From Candidatus Palauibacter scopulicola (GTDB taxonomy: Bacteria; Gemmatimonadota; Gemmatimonadetes; Palauibacterales; Palauibacteraceae): DNA of 35,720 nucleotides. This document shows, one piece after another, positions 9,836 to 17,389 of the stretch. The stretch's first letter is position 1, and each line of letters starts with the position of its first letter. A program made the position numbers and the translations under genes. Location of the stretch: the NCBI RefSeq assembly GCF_947581915.1, contig NZ_CANPWG010000041.1, positions 1-35,720 on the forward strand. The letters run 5' to 3'. Under the pieces are notes generated by a model. That model was not told the DNA's origin and did no database searches. It saw only the letters and a program-made list of their open reading frames with translations.

Positions 9836-10647
9836 CGGAGTATCGCGCGCTCGAGACGCTCGAGGAGTGGCGCGCGTGCGTACGGCTGCAGGAGATGACG
9901 TGGGGAGAGGGGTTCGCCGACATCGTTCCCGCCTCCGTCCTCCAGGTCTCTCGGAAGATCGGCGGCTTTGCGGGAGGGGCGTTCGAGGACGGTCGCATGA
10001 TCGGCTTCGTCTATTCCCTGCTGGGGCGGTTCGAAGGCGTGCCGTCGCACTGGTCGCACATGCTGGCGGTCGAACCGTCCGCGCGCGGACGGGGCCTGGG
10101 CCGCGACCTGAAGCTGTTTCAGCGGGAGTCTGTCCGGTCCGACGGCATCCGCACCATCTTCTGGACGTACGACCCGATGGTCGCGCGAAACGCGCATCTG
10201 AACCTGAACCGGCTCGGCGCGACGGTGCTTCGCTACGCACCGAACATGTACGGCGCGGATACGGGGAGCCCCTTGCATGGCGGCGGCGAAACCGACCGGT
10301 TCATCGTGCGCTGGGATCTCGACGGCCCGGAGACCCGCCGGGCCCTGGACGAGGGATCCCGGCGCTCGGCCCGGCGGCTCCAGGCGCCGCTTCCGGATCC
10401 GGCGTGCGTCGTGACCCGGCCCGGGGAACGCGGCGCGGCGGGCGGCGGACTGCCTGGGAGCGACGAGGTGTTCGTCGAGGTTCCGGCAGATGTCGAATCG
10501 CTGCCACCCGACGGGTCGCTCGTGCGGTGGCGCGAAACGGTGCGGGACGCGTTCCTGGCCTATCTCAGGAGGGGATATGCGGTGGAGAGCCTTGTCAGAA
10601 ATCCCTCGGCGAACCGGTGCTTCTATGTCCTGCGCCGGAACGGTTGA
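9832..10647 (+). CDS. GNAT acyltransferase, COG3375-like, probable N-succinyltransferase partner of the racemase
   Basis: A 271-residue GNAT protein. The N-terminal two thirds carry the fold, including the acyl-CoA pyrophosphate-binding segment VEPSARGRGLGRDL and the strand TIFWTYDPMVARNAHLNLNRLGA. The pattern GGFAGGAFEDGRMIGFVYS and the tail FIVRWDLD match the COG3375 group, which lies beside NSAR/OSBS genes in many genomes. By analogy with that pairing it may succinylate amino acids, perhaps D-amino acids, before racemisation. The GTG start overlaps the racemase stop as GTGA, and this frame has no better start. The acyl donor is inferred from context, not seen. No M20-type desuccinylase, the expected third enzyme, is present in the window. 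Confidence 0.8.
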   Translation: MTEYRALETLEEWRACVRLQEMTWGEGFADIVPASVLQVSRKIGGFAGGAFEDGRMIGFVYSLLGRFEGVPSHWSHMLAVEPSARGRGLGRDLKLFQRESVRSDGIRTIFWTYDPMVARNAHLNLNRLGATVLRYAPNMYGADTGSPLHGGGETDRFIVRWDLDGPETRRALDEGSRRSARRLQAPLPDPACVVTRPGERGAAGGGLPGSDEVFVEVPADVESLPPDGSLVRWRETVRDAFLAYLRRGYAVESLVRNPSANRCFYVLRRNG

Positions 10648-10648
10648 C

Positions 10649-12775
10649 GTGAGCCCGCCGGTCGCGGCGTCCCGCGGACGCATGTGGGCGGCCGGCATCC
10701 TCGGGTTGCTCGCCCCCCTCGCTCCATCCGCGGCTTCGGCCCAGAGCCCGTATTCCGTCGAGGACATCCTCGCCGCGCCATTCGCCACGGACCTCATCGC
10801 CGCTCCGACCGGCGCCGCGTTCGCCTGGGTTCGCTACGACCGGGGCGCCCGCAACATCTGGATCGCGGAGGGCCCGGAGTACGTGGGCCGCCAGCTCACG
10901 AACTGGACCGAGGACGACGGCCAGGACCTCTCCCAACTGCGCTTCACGCCCGACGGGCGCCAAGTCATCTTCGTGCGCGGAGGCGGACCGAACCGGGCGG
11001 GCGAGATTCCGAACCCGCGCTCCGAGCCGGAGCCGGCGACGCAGATGGTGTGGGTCGCCGGGATCGACGGAACTTCGCGGCCTCTCGCCGAGGGGAGTTC
11101 CCCGGCCATCGCGCCGGACGGGCGCACGATCGCCTTTCTGAACCGCGGACAGGTCTTCACGCTCACGCTCGACGGCTCGGCGCCCCCCGGTCCCCTGCTC
11201 CGCATCCGCGGGAGCGCGGGGTCGCTGGCGTGGTCTCCGGACGGAGACCGGCTCGCCTTCGTCAGCAACCGCGGAGATCACGCGTTCGTCGGCGTCTTCT
11301 CGCTGGACGAGGGGGAGGTCCGCTATCTCGACCCGAGCCTGGACCGGGACGGCAGCCCCACGTGGTCGCCGGACGGGACGGCCATCGCGTTTATCCGCGT
11401 CCCGAACGAGGGGGCGCAGCTGCCCTTCACCCCGATGCGCAGCGCCCTGCCCTGGTCGATCCGGGTGGCGGATCCCGCCACGGGGGAGGCGCGCGACGTG
11501 TGGCGGGCTCCACCCGGCCGCGGGAGCGCGTTCCAGGCCATGACCGGGCCTTCGCTGATCTGGCTCGCGTCGGACCGGCTCGTATTCCCGTGGGAACGCG
11601 AAGGCTGGCACCAGTTGTACTCGGTTCCCGTCGCGGGAGGCCCCGCCACGCACCTCACGCCGGGCGAGTTCGAGGTCGAATCCGTGCTCCCATCGCCGGA
11701 TGGGGAGTCCGTCTACTACGTCTCGAACGCGGGCGACATCGATCGCCGACACATCTGGCGGGTCGCCGCCGAGGGTGAGCCCGAGGTGCTGACGTCGGGG
11801 AACGGCATCGAGTGGAACCCAGCGGTCACTCCTGGCGGAGTGCTCGCGTACCTCGCCACCGACGGCCGAACCCCGGCCCATGCCGAGTTGGACGCGGGGG
11901 GAGAGCGGCGTCCGCTGGTCGACGGGTTCATGCCCGACGCCTTCCCGTTCGAAAGTCTCGTGGAGCCGCAGCAGGTGACGTTCGAGTCCGAGGATGGGAT
12001 CCTGATCCACGGGCAACTCTTCCTTCCGCCGGTGTCGGTGGAGGGCGGACGCCACCCGGCGGCGGTCTTCTTCCACGGCGGGTCGCGGCGGCAGATGCTC
12101 CTCGGCTGGCACTACATGCGGTACTACCACAACACGTACGCCCTGAACCAGTACCTGGCGAGCCGCGGCTACGTCGTGCTGTCGGTGAACTATCGCAGCG
12201 GTACCGGCTACGGGCTCGAGTTCAGGGAGGCGCTGAACTACGGCGCGCGCGGCGCCAGCGAGTACCGTGACGTCGTCGCGGCGGCCCGCTTCCTCGCGGA
12301 ACGGGACGACGTGGACGCCACCCGGGTCGGGCTGTGGGGCGGTTCCTACGGGGGCTACCTGACGGCGCTCGGCCTTGCGCGGAATTCGGATCTCTTCGCC
12401 GCGGGGGTCGACATCCACGGGGTACACGACTGGAATGTGGTCATCCGGAACTTCGTGCCGTCCTACCAGCCGGAGGCGCGCGAGGCCGTCGCCCGGCTCG
12501 CGTTCGAGTCCTCGCCGATGGCGTGGATCGACGGCTGGCGCTCCCCGGTGCTGCTGATCCACGGCGACGACGACCGCAACGTGCCGTTCTCGGAGTCCGT
12601 GGATCTCATCGAGTCGCTTCGGAAGCGGGGCGTCGAGGTCGAGCAACTCGTCTTCCCCGACGAGGTCCACGGCTTCCTCCTGCACCGGAACTGGGTCACC
12701 GCCTTCGAGCGGTCCGCCGAATTCATGGACGCTCACCTGCGCAATGCTCCCGCCACGGGAGGCGCGAACCCGTGA
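10649..12775 (+). CDS. Exported S9 family peptidase (prolyl oligopeptidase / acylaminoacyl peptidase type)
   Basis: Serine exopeptidase of about 708 residues. A signal peptide (AAGILGLLAPLAPSAASAQ) is followed by a TolB-like beta-propeller with repeats such as LAWSPDGDRLAFVSNRG and PTWSPDGTAIAFIR (residues about 40-410). A C-terminal alpha/beta hydrolase follows, with Ser566 in GGSYGGY, Asp642 in HGDDDRNVPF and His674 in DEVHGF, so the triad is complete. It probably trims short or N-acylated peptides in the periplasm. I use GTG 10649, one base after the GNAT stop. ATG 10682 at the start of the hydrophobic segment is an alternative; neither has a strong Shine-Dalgarno. Its 3' end overlaps the SDR start, so it belongs to the same operon. 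Confidence 0.9.
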   Translation: MSPPVAASRGRMWAAGILGLLAPLAPSAASAQSPYSVEDILAAPFATDLIAAPTGAAFAWVRYDRGARNIWIAEGPEYVGRQLTNWTEDDGQDLSQLRFTPDGRQVIFVRGGGPNRAGEIPNPRSEPEPATQMVWVAGIDGTSRPLAEGSSPAIAPDGRTIAFLNRGQVFTLTLDGSAPPGPLLRIRGSAGSLAWSPDGDRLAFVSNRGDHAFVGVFSLDEGEVRYLDPSLDRDGSPTWSPDGTAIAFIRVPNEGAQLPFTPMRSALPWSIRVADPATGEARDVWRAPPGRGSAFQAMTGPSLIWLASDRLVFPWEREGWHQLYSVPVAGGPATHLTPGEFEVESVLPSPDGESVYYVSNAGDIDRRHIWRVAAEGEPEVLTSGNGIEWNPAVTPGGVLAYLATDGRTPAHAELDAGGERRPLVDGFMPDAFPFESLVEPQQVTFESEDGILIHGQLFLPPVSVEGGRHPAAVFFHGGSRRQMLLGWHYMRYYHNTYALNQYLASRGYVVLSVNYRSGTGYGLEFREALNYGARGASEYRDVVAAARFLAERDDVDATRVGLWGGSYGGYLTALGLARNSDLFAAGVDIHGVHDWNVVIRNFVPSYQPEAREAVARLAFESSPMAWIDGWRSPVLLIHGDDDRNVPFSESVDLIESLRKRGVEVEQLVFPDEVHGFLLHRNWVTAFERSAEFMDAHLRNAPATGGANP

Positions 12776-13551
12776 CCCCCCGCATCGCGGGACAGCTTGC
12801 GCTTGTCACGGGAGCGAGTTCGGGGATCGGCGAGGCCATCGCCCGCCGCCTGGGCGATGACGGCGCGAACCTCGTGCTGTGGGCGCGCAGGGAGGAGCGG
12901 CTCGCCCGCCTCGCGGAGGAGATCGCGGCCCGGAGCGGGGTCACCGTGGACATCGGCGTGGTCGACATCCGCGACCGCGACGCGGTCCGGGGCGAGGCGG
13001 AGCGGCTTGTCGCCGCCCGCGGCACCCCCGACATCCTGGTCAACAACGCGGGCCTCGCCTCGGGCATGGCGCTCGTCCACGACGCCGATGTCGACGACTG
13101 GGACCGCATGATCGACACGAACGTGAAGGGGCTCCTCTACGTGACGCGCGCCTTCCTCCCCGGCATGGTCGAGCGCGATTCGGGGCAGGTCGTCAACATC
13201 GGCAGCATCACCGGCCGGCAGGTCTATCCGCGCGGGAGCGTGTACGCCGCCACGAAGTACGCCGTGCAGGCGATCACCGAGGGGACGAATCTCGATGTCC
13301 TCGGCACCGGCGTCCGCGTGTCGGGCGTCCATCCGGGTCTCGTCGAAACGGAGTTCTCGCTCGTGCGCTTCAGGGGCGACGAGGACCGCGCCCGAGCCGT
13401 GTACGAGGGGGTGGAGCCGCTCACCGGGACGGATGTCGCCGACGTCGTGTCCTACGTCGTGAACGCCCCGCCCCACATCAACCTGGCCGACGTCGTCGTG
13501 TTCGGAAGATCCCAGGGCAGCGTACACCACTTCCACCGCGACGGGGGATGA
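12772..13551 (+). CDS. Short-chain dehydrogenase, YdfG-like (3-hydroxy acid / serine dehydrogenase type)
   Basis: A 259-residue classical SDR, probably NADP-dependent. TGASSGIGEA at residues 13-22 binds the cofactor, NNAG supports it, and Ser145, Tyr158 and Lys162 (YAATK) form the catalytic set. The C-terminal segment VADVVSYVVNAPPHINLADVVVF is typical of the YdfG group, which oxidises L-allo-threonine, serine or 3-hydroxypropionate and reduces malonic semialdehyde. An amino-acid role fits its operon. GTG start, overlapping the S9 peptidase stop as GTGA. The substrate is an inference from family and context. Confidence 0.88.
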   Translation: MTPRIAGQLALVTGASSGIGEAIARRLGDDGANLVLWARREERLARLAEEIAARSGVTVDIGVVDIRDRDAVRGEAERLVAARGTPDILVNNAGLASGMALVHDADVDDWDRMIDTNVKGLLYVTRAFLPGMVERDSGQVVNIGSITGRQVYPRGSVYAATKYAVQAITEGTNLDVLGTGVRVSGVHPGLVETEFSLVRFRGDEDRARAVYEGVEPLTGTDVADVVSYVVNAPPHINLADVVVFGRSQGSVHHFHRDGG

Positions 13552-14285
13552 AGGTCGTCGGAATCGGCGGGCTCTACGTCGCCTGCCCCGAGCCCCGCCG
13601 GGTCCGCGACTGGTACCGCCGCCACCTCGGCCTCCGCTTCTCCGAAGATGGCGGCGCCCGGTTCGCCTGGACGCACCCGGACACCGCAACCGCCGCCGTC
13701 AGCGAGCTGAGTTTTCTTGATGAGGCCGCGCCCCGCTTCGACCCCGAGGGGCAGCCGTTCGTCATCCGCTACCTCGTGCGCGACCATGACCCTCGGGCCG
13801 ATCCGCTCGAGGGACGCGACTGGATCCTGGACCCCGATGGGTGGAAGGCGGAGTTCGCGGAGTTGACCCCCTCCGCCGAGCCTGCGACCGACCACGGAGC
13901 CGTCGAGGGCATCGGGGGCGTCTTCTTCCGGTCCCCGAACCCGGGCGCCAGCAAGGCGTGGTACGAGAAGGTCGGGATCCGGCCGGGCGCGGACGGTTAC
14001 GTGACGTTCCCGGCCCGCTCGGTGGACGAGACGGACACCCTCACGGTGTGGGAGGTCTTCCCGGCGGATACGACCTACTTCGATTCGCGGGGCGAGCGCA
14101 GTCCCCACCCCTTCATGCTCAACCTGAGGGTGGGGGACCTCGACGGACTCGTCGAGTCGCTGGAGGCGGGGGGCGCCTGGGTCGACCCGAATCGGGAAGC
14201 CTACGAGTACGGGAAGTTCGCCTGGACCCTCGACCCGCTCGGAGCCCGGGTCGAGCTGTGGGAGCCCCCCTCCCCCGCAAGCTGA
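13548..14285 (+). CDS. Two-domain VOC (glyoxalase/bleomycin-resistance fold) protein
   Basis: A 245-residue cytosolic protein with two vicinal-oxygen-chelate units. The first begins VGIGGLYVACPEPRRVRDWYRRHLGL; the second begins near 120 with GIGGVFFRSPNPGASKAWYEKVGI and ends DPLGARVELWEP, where the conserved Glu of the fold lies. It may be a dioxygenase, glyoxalase-like enzyme or binding protein; the substrate cannot be assigned. The ATG start overlaps the SDR stop as ATGA, making this the last gene of the five-gene run. A short hairpin follows at 14295-14313. Confidence 0.82.
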   Translation: MKVVGIGGLYVACPEPRRVRDWYRRHLGLRFSEDGGARFAWTHPDTATAAVSELSFLDEAAPRFDPEGQPFVIRYLVRDHDPRADPLEGRDWILDPDGWKAEFAELTPSAEPATDHGAVEGIGGVFFRSPNPGASKAWYEKVGIRPGADGYVTFPARSVDETDTLTVWEVFPADTTYFDSRGERSPHPFMLNLRVGDLDGLVESLEAGGAWVDPNREAYEYGKFAWTLDPLGARVELWEPPSPAS

Positions 14286-14294
14286 ACCCGTTTC

Positions 14295-14313
14295 GACCCC
14301 TGCTTTCGGGGTC
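14295..14313 (+). terminator. Short GC hairpin at the end of the five-gene operon
   Basis: GACCCC (14295-14300) and GGGGTC (14308-14313) form a perfect 6-bp stem with a 7-nt loop, ten bases after the VOC stop codon. The following bases are C-rich rather than T-rich, so terminator function is only plausible. Its position just before the PadR promoter supports it. Confidence 0.4.
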
Positions 14314-14320
14314 CTCCCCC

Positions 14321-14362
14321 TTGCATCGTTCCGATATATCGGATACTATTTCGATATATCGA
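14321..14362 (+). promoter_or_regulatory. Probable PadR-controlled promoter with two palindromic operators
   Basis: TCCGATATATCGGA (14330-14343) is a perfect palindrome. A second core, TCGATATATCGA (14351-14362), lies with its centre exactly 20 bp further on, two helical turns on the same DNA face. A promoter can be read across them: TTGCAT at 14321-14326, a 17-bp spacer and TACTAT at 14344-14349. The sites would cover the spacer, the -10 box and the start point, so the PadR protein encoded 27 bp downstream probably represses itself. AT-rich ATAT-centred palindromes are typical PadR sites. The assignment rests on position and symmetry. Confidence 0.7.
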
Positions 14363-14388
14363 GACCGGTCGGAAGCGGGAGGAGATAA

Positions 14389-14967
14389 ATGTTCACGAAC
14401 AAGGATGGATTCGGCGCCTGGGCCAACTGCTCCGGCCCCGGCGTTTTCCGTTTCGGCGGCGGATTCGGGGGCAACCGGCGCGTGGTCCGGAAGGGGGAGC
14501 TGAAGTTCGTCCTCCTCCGCCTCCTCTCGGACGAACCCATGCACGGCTACGAACTGATGCGGCGGCTGGAGGAGGAGTCCGGCGGCCTCTACACGCCGAG
14601 TCCGGGCTCCGTCTACCCCACCCTGCAGCTGCTCGAGGACCAGGGGTACGTGTCGTCGACGCAGGAGGACGGGAAGCGCGTCTACAGGCTGACGTCCGCG
14701 GGCCGCGACTTTCTCGAGGAGCACCGCTCCCGCACCCGCGACATCTTCGGCCGCTTCGTCAACATGGGCGAGCGCTTCGCGGGACACGCGATGCGCGACG
14801 TGACGCGCTCGTTCATCCACCTCGCCCAGGTGAGCTTCGAGCGTGCGACGGGCGGACAGGGCGATCCGGAGACGCTCGCAAGGGTGAAGTCGATCCTGGA
14901 CCGCGCGGCGCGCGAGATCGAGAGCGCGTGGCCGGAACCCGGGGCCGCGGCCTCGCGGGAGGGTTGA
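14389..14967 (+). CDS. PadR family transcriptional regulator
   Basis: A 192-residue DNA-binding regulator. A Gly/Phe-rich leader (residues 1-32) precedes the winged helix at about 33-105: LKFVLLRLLSDEPMHGYELMRRLEEESGG, SPGSVYPTLQLLEDQGYV and the wing KRVYRLTSAG. The C-terminal helical half (about 106-180) is the dimerisation part, as in PadR-s1 proteins. It starts at ATG 14389 after GGGAGGAGA, a strong ribosome binding site, and has two palindromic operators in its promoter, implying autoregulation. The next gene starts 3 bases after its stop. The PadR ligand is unknown. Targets could include the partner gene and perhaps the neighbouring symporter or peptidase operon. Confidence 0.93.
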   Translation: MFTNKDGFGAWANCSGPGVFRFGGGFGGNRRVVRKGELKFVLLRLLSDEPMHGYELMRRLEEESGGLYTPSPGSVYPTLQLLEDQGYVSSTQEDGKRVYRLTSAGRDFLEEHRSRTRDIFGRFVNMGERFAGHAMRDVTRSFIHLAQVSFERATGGQGDPETLARVKSILDRAAREIESAWPEPGAAASREG

Positions 14968-14970
14968 GCG

Positions 14971-15426
14971 ATGTTCGAGATCGTCTTCCTGGGAGGCATC
15001 GCCGCCGTGATCTACCGCAAACGCGTGCGCGCCGGCGTCTGGAGCCGGGGTGATTTCCACCGCATCCTCCTGGGCGTGGGTCGCGCAGTGAGCCGCGCGC
15101 TGGCCGTCGCGGTGAAATCCTGGCCCGGGCTTCTGCGACAGTGCGCGGCCGACGTGAGGAGCCTTGCGGACGACCTGACGGGCGCCGTCCGGACGCGGAG
15201 ACCGCGCGCCAGCCGGGCGCGGCACTCCCGCCTCGATGTGCCCGCGTCAGATACCGTCGCGCCGGCCGAGGCGGCGACGCGAGCGGAAAGCCGGATCTTC
15301 TCCCGGCTGCAGCGTCGCTACGTCTCGGGCAGGATCAGCTTCTCCGAGTACGTGGAGGGGGTGCGGCGCCTCCGAGGCGAAGGCGCCGCGCTTCAGGCCC
15401 GGGGAGGCAAGGCTCCGCCGCGCTAG
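14971..15426 (+). CDS. Hypothetical protein with SHOCT-like C-terminus, PadR partner
   Basis: A 151-residue protein of unknown function. It begins with a short hydrophobic stretch (FEIVFLGGIAAVIY), then a basic middle region, and ends near 105-135 with SRLQRRYVSGRISFSEYVEG, which resembles the SHOCT oligomerisation motif (a short helix, a turn containing G-x-I, then EYxxxxxxL). Three bases separate it from the padR stop, so the two are co-transcribed. In many PadR pairs the second gene encodes a small membrane-associated protein that shares the regulation, and this fits. Its TAG stop is shared, in reverse, with the convergent symporter gene. Confidence 0.65.
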   Translation: MFEIVFLGGIAAVIYRKRVRAGVWSRGDFHRILLGVGRAVSRALAVAVKSWPGLLRQCAADVRSLADDLTGAVRTRRPRASRARHSRLDVPASDTVAPAEAATRAESRIFSRLQRRYVSGRISFSEYVEGVRRLRGEGAALQARGGKAPPR

Positions 15427-17120
15427 TGTTTGCGGTGCCTCTCCCAGGGGCTGCGGGTGAAGTAGGACTCCGTCATCTCCTTGATCTGGGGCGCGAGGAA
15501 GATCAGCGCGATCAGGTTCGGGATGATGACGATGGCCAGGAAGATGTCCCCCAGCGACCACACCACCGCGAGCGGCAGCACGGCCCCGACGAAGTGCATG
15601 GCGACGAAGACGAGCTTGTACGGGATGATCGCGTTCGGCCCGAACAGGTAGTTCGCGCAGCGGTCGCCGTAGTAGCTCCACGAGATCGCCGTTGAGATCG
15701 CGAACAGGAAGACGGAGAAGATCACGATGTAGTGGCCCCAGTCGCCGAGCGGGGACAGGCCGCGCTGGAATCCCATCTGCGTCAGCGGCGCGCCGGTCTC
15801 GTAGGCCTGCCCGTAGAGGACGGTGAGTTCCCGCCCGTCATCGGCGATCGCGACGGTCCGCGCCGGATCGACGGCCCCGCTGAACGGCTGCGTCTGCGCC
15901 TCGTCCTCGAACAACTGCGGCACGGAGACCTCGTGCCACGCCAGATGCGGCTCGCTCGTCACGCCCGGCCGTCCGATCGTGTAGCGGATCGTCCCCGTCG
16001 GGTCCGTCGGCACCGAGCTTCCGCCCTCGTCCAGCACCACGTAGCTGATGTCCCCGCCTTCGAGCTGGATCGCGGTCGGGACCTGCGAGTTCCAGGCGCC
16101 GGTCATGATCACGACGAGCGCGGTCATCGTGACGATGACGATCGTGTCGATGAACGGCTCGAGCAGCGCGACGACGCCCTCGGAGACCGGTTCGTCCGTC
16201 TTCGCCGCCGCGTGCGCGATCGGCGCGGAGCCCTGCCCGGCCTCGTTCGAGAACAGCCCGCGCCGCACGCCCCACATGAGCGTGACGAGGAAGGCGCCAA
16301 CGCCGGTGCCCGCCACGCCGGCGGTCGGGTTGAAGGCCTCGCGGAAGATGAGCGCGAAGGTCCCCGGCACCTCGCCGAGGTTCAGGATGATGATGATCAT
16401 GGCGGCCGTCACGTAGACGATCGCCATGAACGGAGCCAGGATGCTGGTCACCCGGCCGATGCGCTTGATGCCGCCCAGGATCACGAGCGCAACGATCGTC
16501 GAGGTCGCGAGGCCGGTGATCCACTTGGCGATCCCGAACTCCGCCAGCATCGCGTCCGCGACCGTGTTGGCCTGGTTGGCGTTCCCCGTCATGAACGCGG
16601 TCAGTCCCAGCATGACCGCGAAGAAGGCCGCCACCGGCTTCCAGCGCGGCCCCAGCCCCTTCTCGATGTAGTACATCGGCCCGCCCGACACCGTCCCGCT
16701 GTACTTCGCCGACGACTCGTCGACCTCGCGGTACTTCTGCGCCAGCGTGACCTCGCTGTACTTCGTCGCCATGCCGAGAAAGGCGGTCATCCACATCCAG
16801 AAGAGCGCCCCCGGCCCTCCGAGGTGGATGGCGATCGCGGCGCCGGCGATGTTTCCGATGCCCACCGTCGCGCTGAGCGCGGTGGTGAGCGCCTGGAAGT
16901 GCGACACGTCGCCCGGGTCGTTCGGATCGTCGTACCGGCCCGTGGCCACGGCGACGCCGTGCGCGAACTTGCGGATCTGCGGCAGGCCGAGCCGGAGGGT
17001 GAGGTAGGTGCCGATGCCGAGGAGGAGCAGGACCTGAAGCGTCAGGCGCTCTCCCCCGATCGTGATCCCGAACTGCGCGACGTTGCGGTCGAGCCAGTCT
17101 ACGATTGTGGCGAAGTCCAT
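15423..17120 (-). CDS. Sodium:alanine/glycine symporter, AGCS family
   Basis: Inner-membrane Na+-coupled small amino-acid importer of 565 residues. AGCS signatures include LSATVGIGNIAGAAIAIHLG (near 85-104), the signature-like segment GALFWMWMTAFLGMATKYSE, GGPMYYIEKGLG, and RRGLFSNEAGQGSAPIAHA (near 285). About eleven hydrophobic segments can be traced. The protein is longer than usual (about 450-490) because of an extra hydrophilic stretch of about 80 residues near 360-450, between the helix preceding MTGAWNSQVPTA and the LGDWGHYIVIFSVFLFA helix, likely on the outer face. ATG start at 17120. The stop overlaps that of the convergent SHOCT gene. Alanine, glycine or serine are the usual substrates. 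Confidence 0.93.
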   Translation of the reverse strand: MDFATIVDWLDRNVAQFGITIGGERLTLQVLLLLGIGTYLTLRLGLPQIRKFAHGVAVATGRYDDPNDPGDVSHFQALTTALSATVGIGNIAGAAIAIHLGGPGALFWMWMTAFLGMATKYSEVTLAQKYREVDESSAKYSGTVSGGPMYYIEKGLGPRWKPVAAFFAVMLGLTAFMTGNANQANTVADAMLAEFGIAKWITGLATSTIVALVILGGIKRIGRVTSILAPFMAIVYVTAAMIIIILNLGEVPGTFALIFREAFNPTAGVAGTGVGAFLVTLMWGVRRGLFSNEAGQGSAPIAHAAAKTDEPVSEGVVALLEPFIDTIVIVTMTALVVIMTGAWNSQVPTAIQLEGGDISYVVLDEGGSSVPTDPTGTIRYTIGRPGVTSEPHLAWHEVSVPQLFEDEAQTQPFSGAVDPARTVAIADDGRELTVLYGQAYETGAPLTQMGFQRGLSPLGDWGHYIVIFSVFLFAISTAISWSYYGDRCANYLFGPNAIIPYKLVFVAMHFVGAVLPLAVVWSLGDIFLAIVIIPNLIALIFLAPQIKEMTESYFTRSPWERHRKH

Positions 17121-17389
17121 GCGTTGTCCCCGTTAGCGGCGAGTGAGCACGACACTGGAGGCGGGCTGAGTTTGGCCCCGTGCCGCTGACGCTGCAACGG
17201 GTGGGCGAGTGAGACGCGGCCGGGACGGGACCGATCAGGGTCGCGGAAAGAGGCCTGCGCCGGGGTGTGTCGCGCACCTCACGGCACCGTAACTTCGTTC
17301 GCGCTCCGGGCGCCTGGTGTCGAACCTGGGAGCCCCGCTACGCCCCGATCTTCGGCAGCGACGAGAACCCCCGCGGAAGCAAGGAGACG
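17121..17389. promoter_or_regulatory. Divergent intergenic region between symporter and phosphorylase
   Basis: 269 bases between two divergent starts, so it should hold both promoters. I find no convincing -35/-10 pair, palindrome or riboswitch. The sequence is very G-rich, with no AT-rich core. A glycine riboswitch was considered for the symporter and not supported. Confidence 0.35.

Noticed and set aside
10490..10648. Longer N-terminus for the S9 peptidase
   Set aside because: It would overlap the GNAT gene by over 150 bases and place about 65 residues before the signal peptide.
17121..17290. Possible glycine riboswitch upstream of the AGCS symporter gene (minus strand)
   Set aside because: A short GGGGCCAAACTC echo is present, but the paired P1-P3 helices and the conserved core of the glycine aptamer are not.
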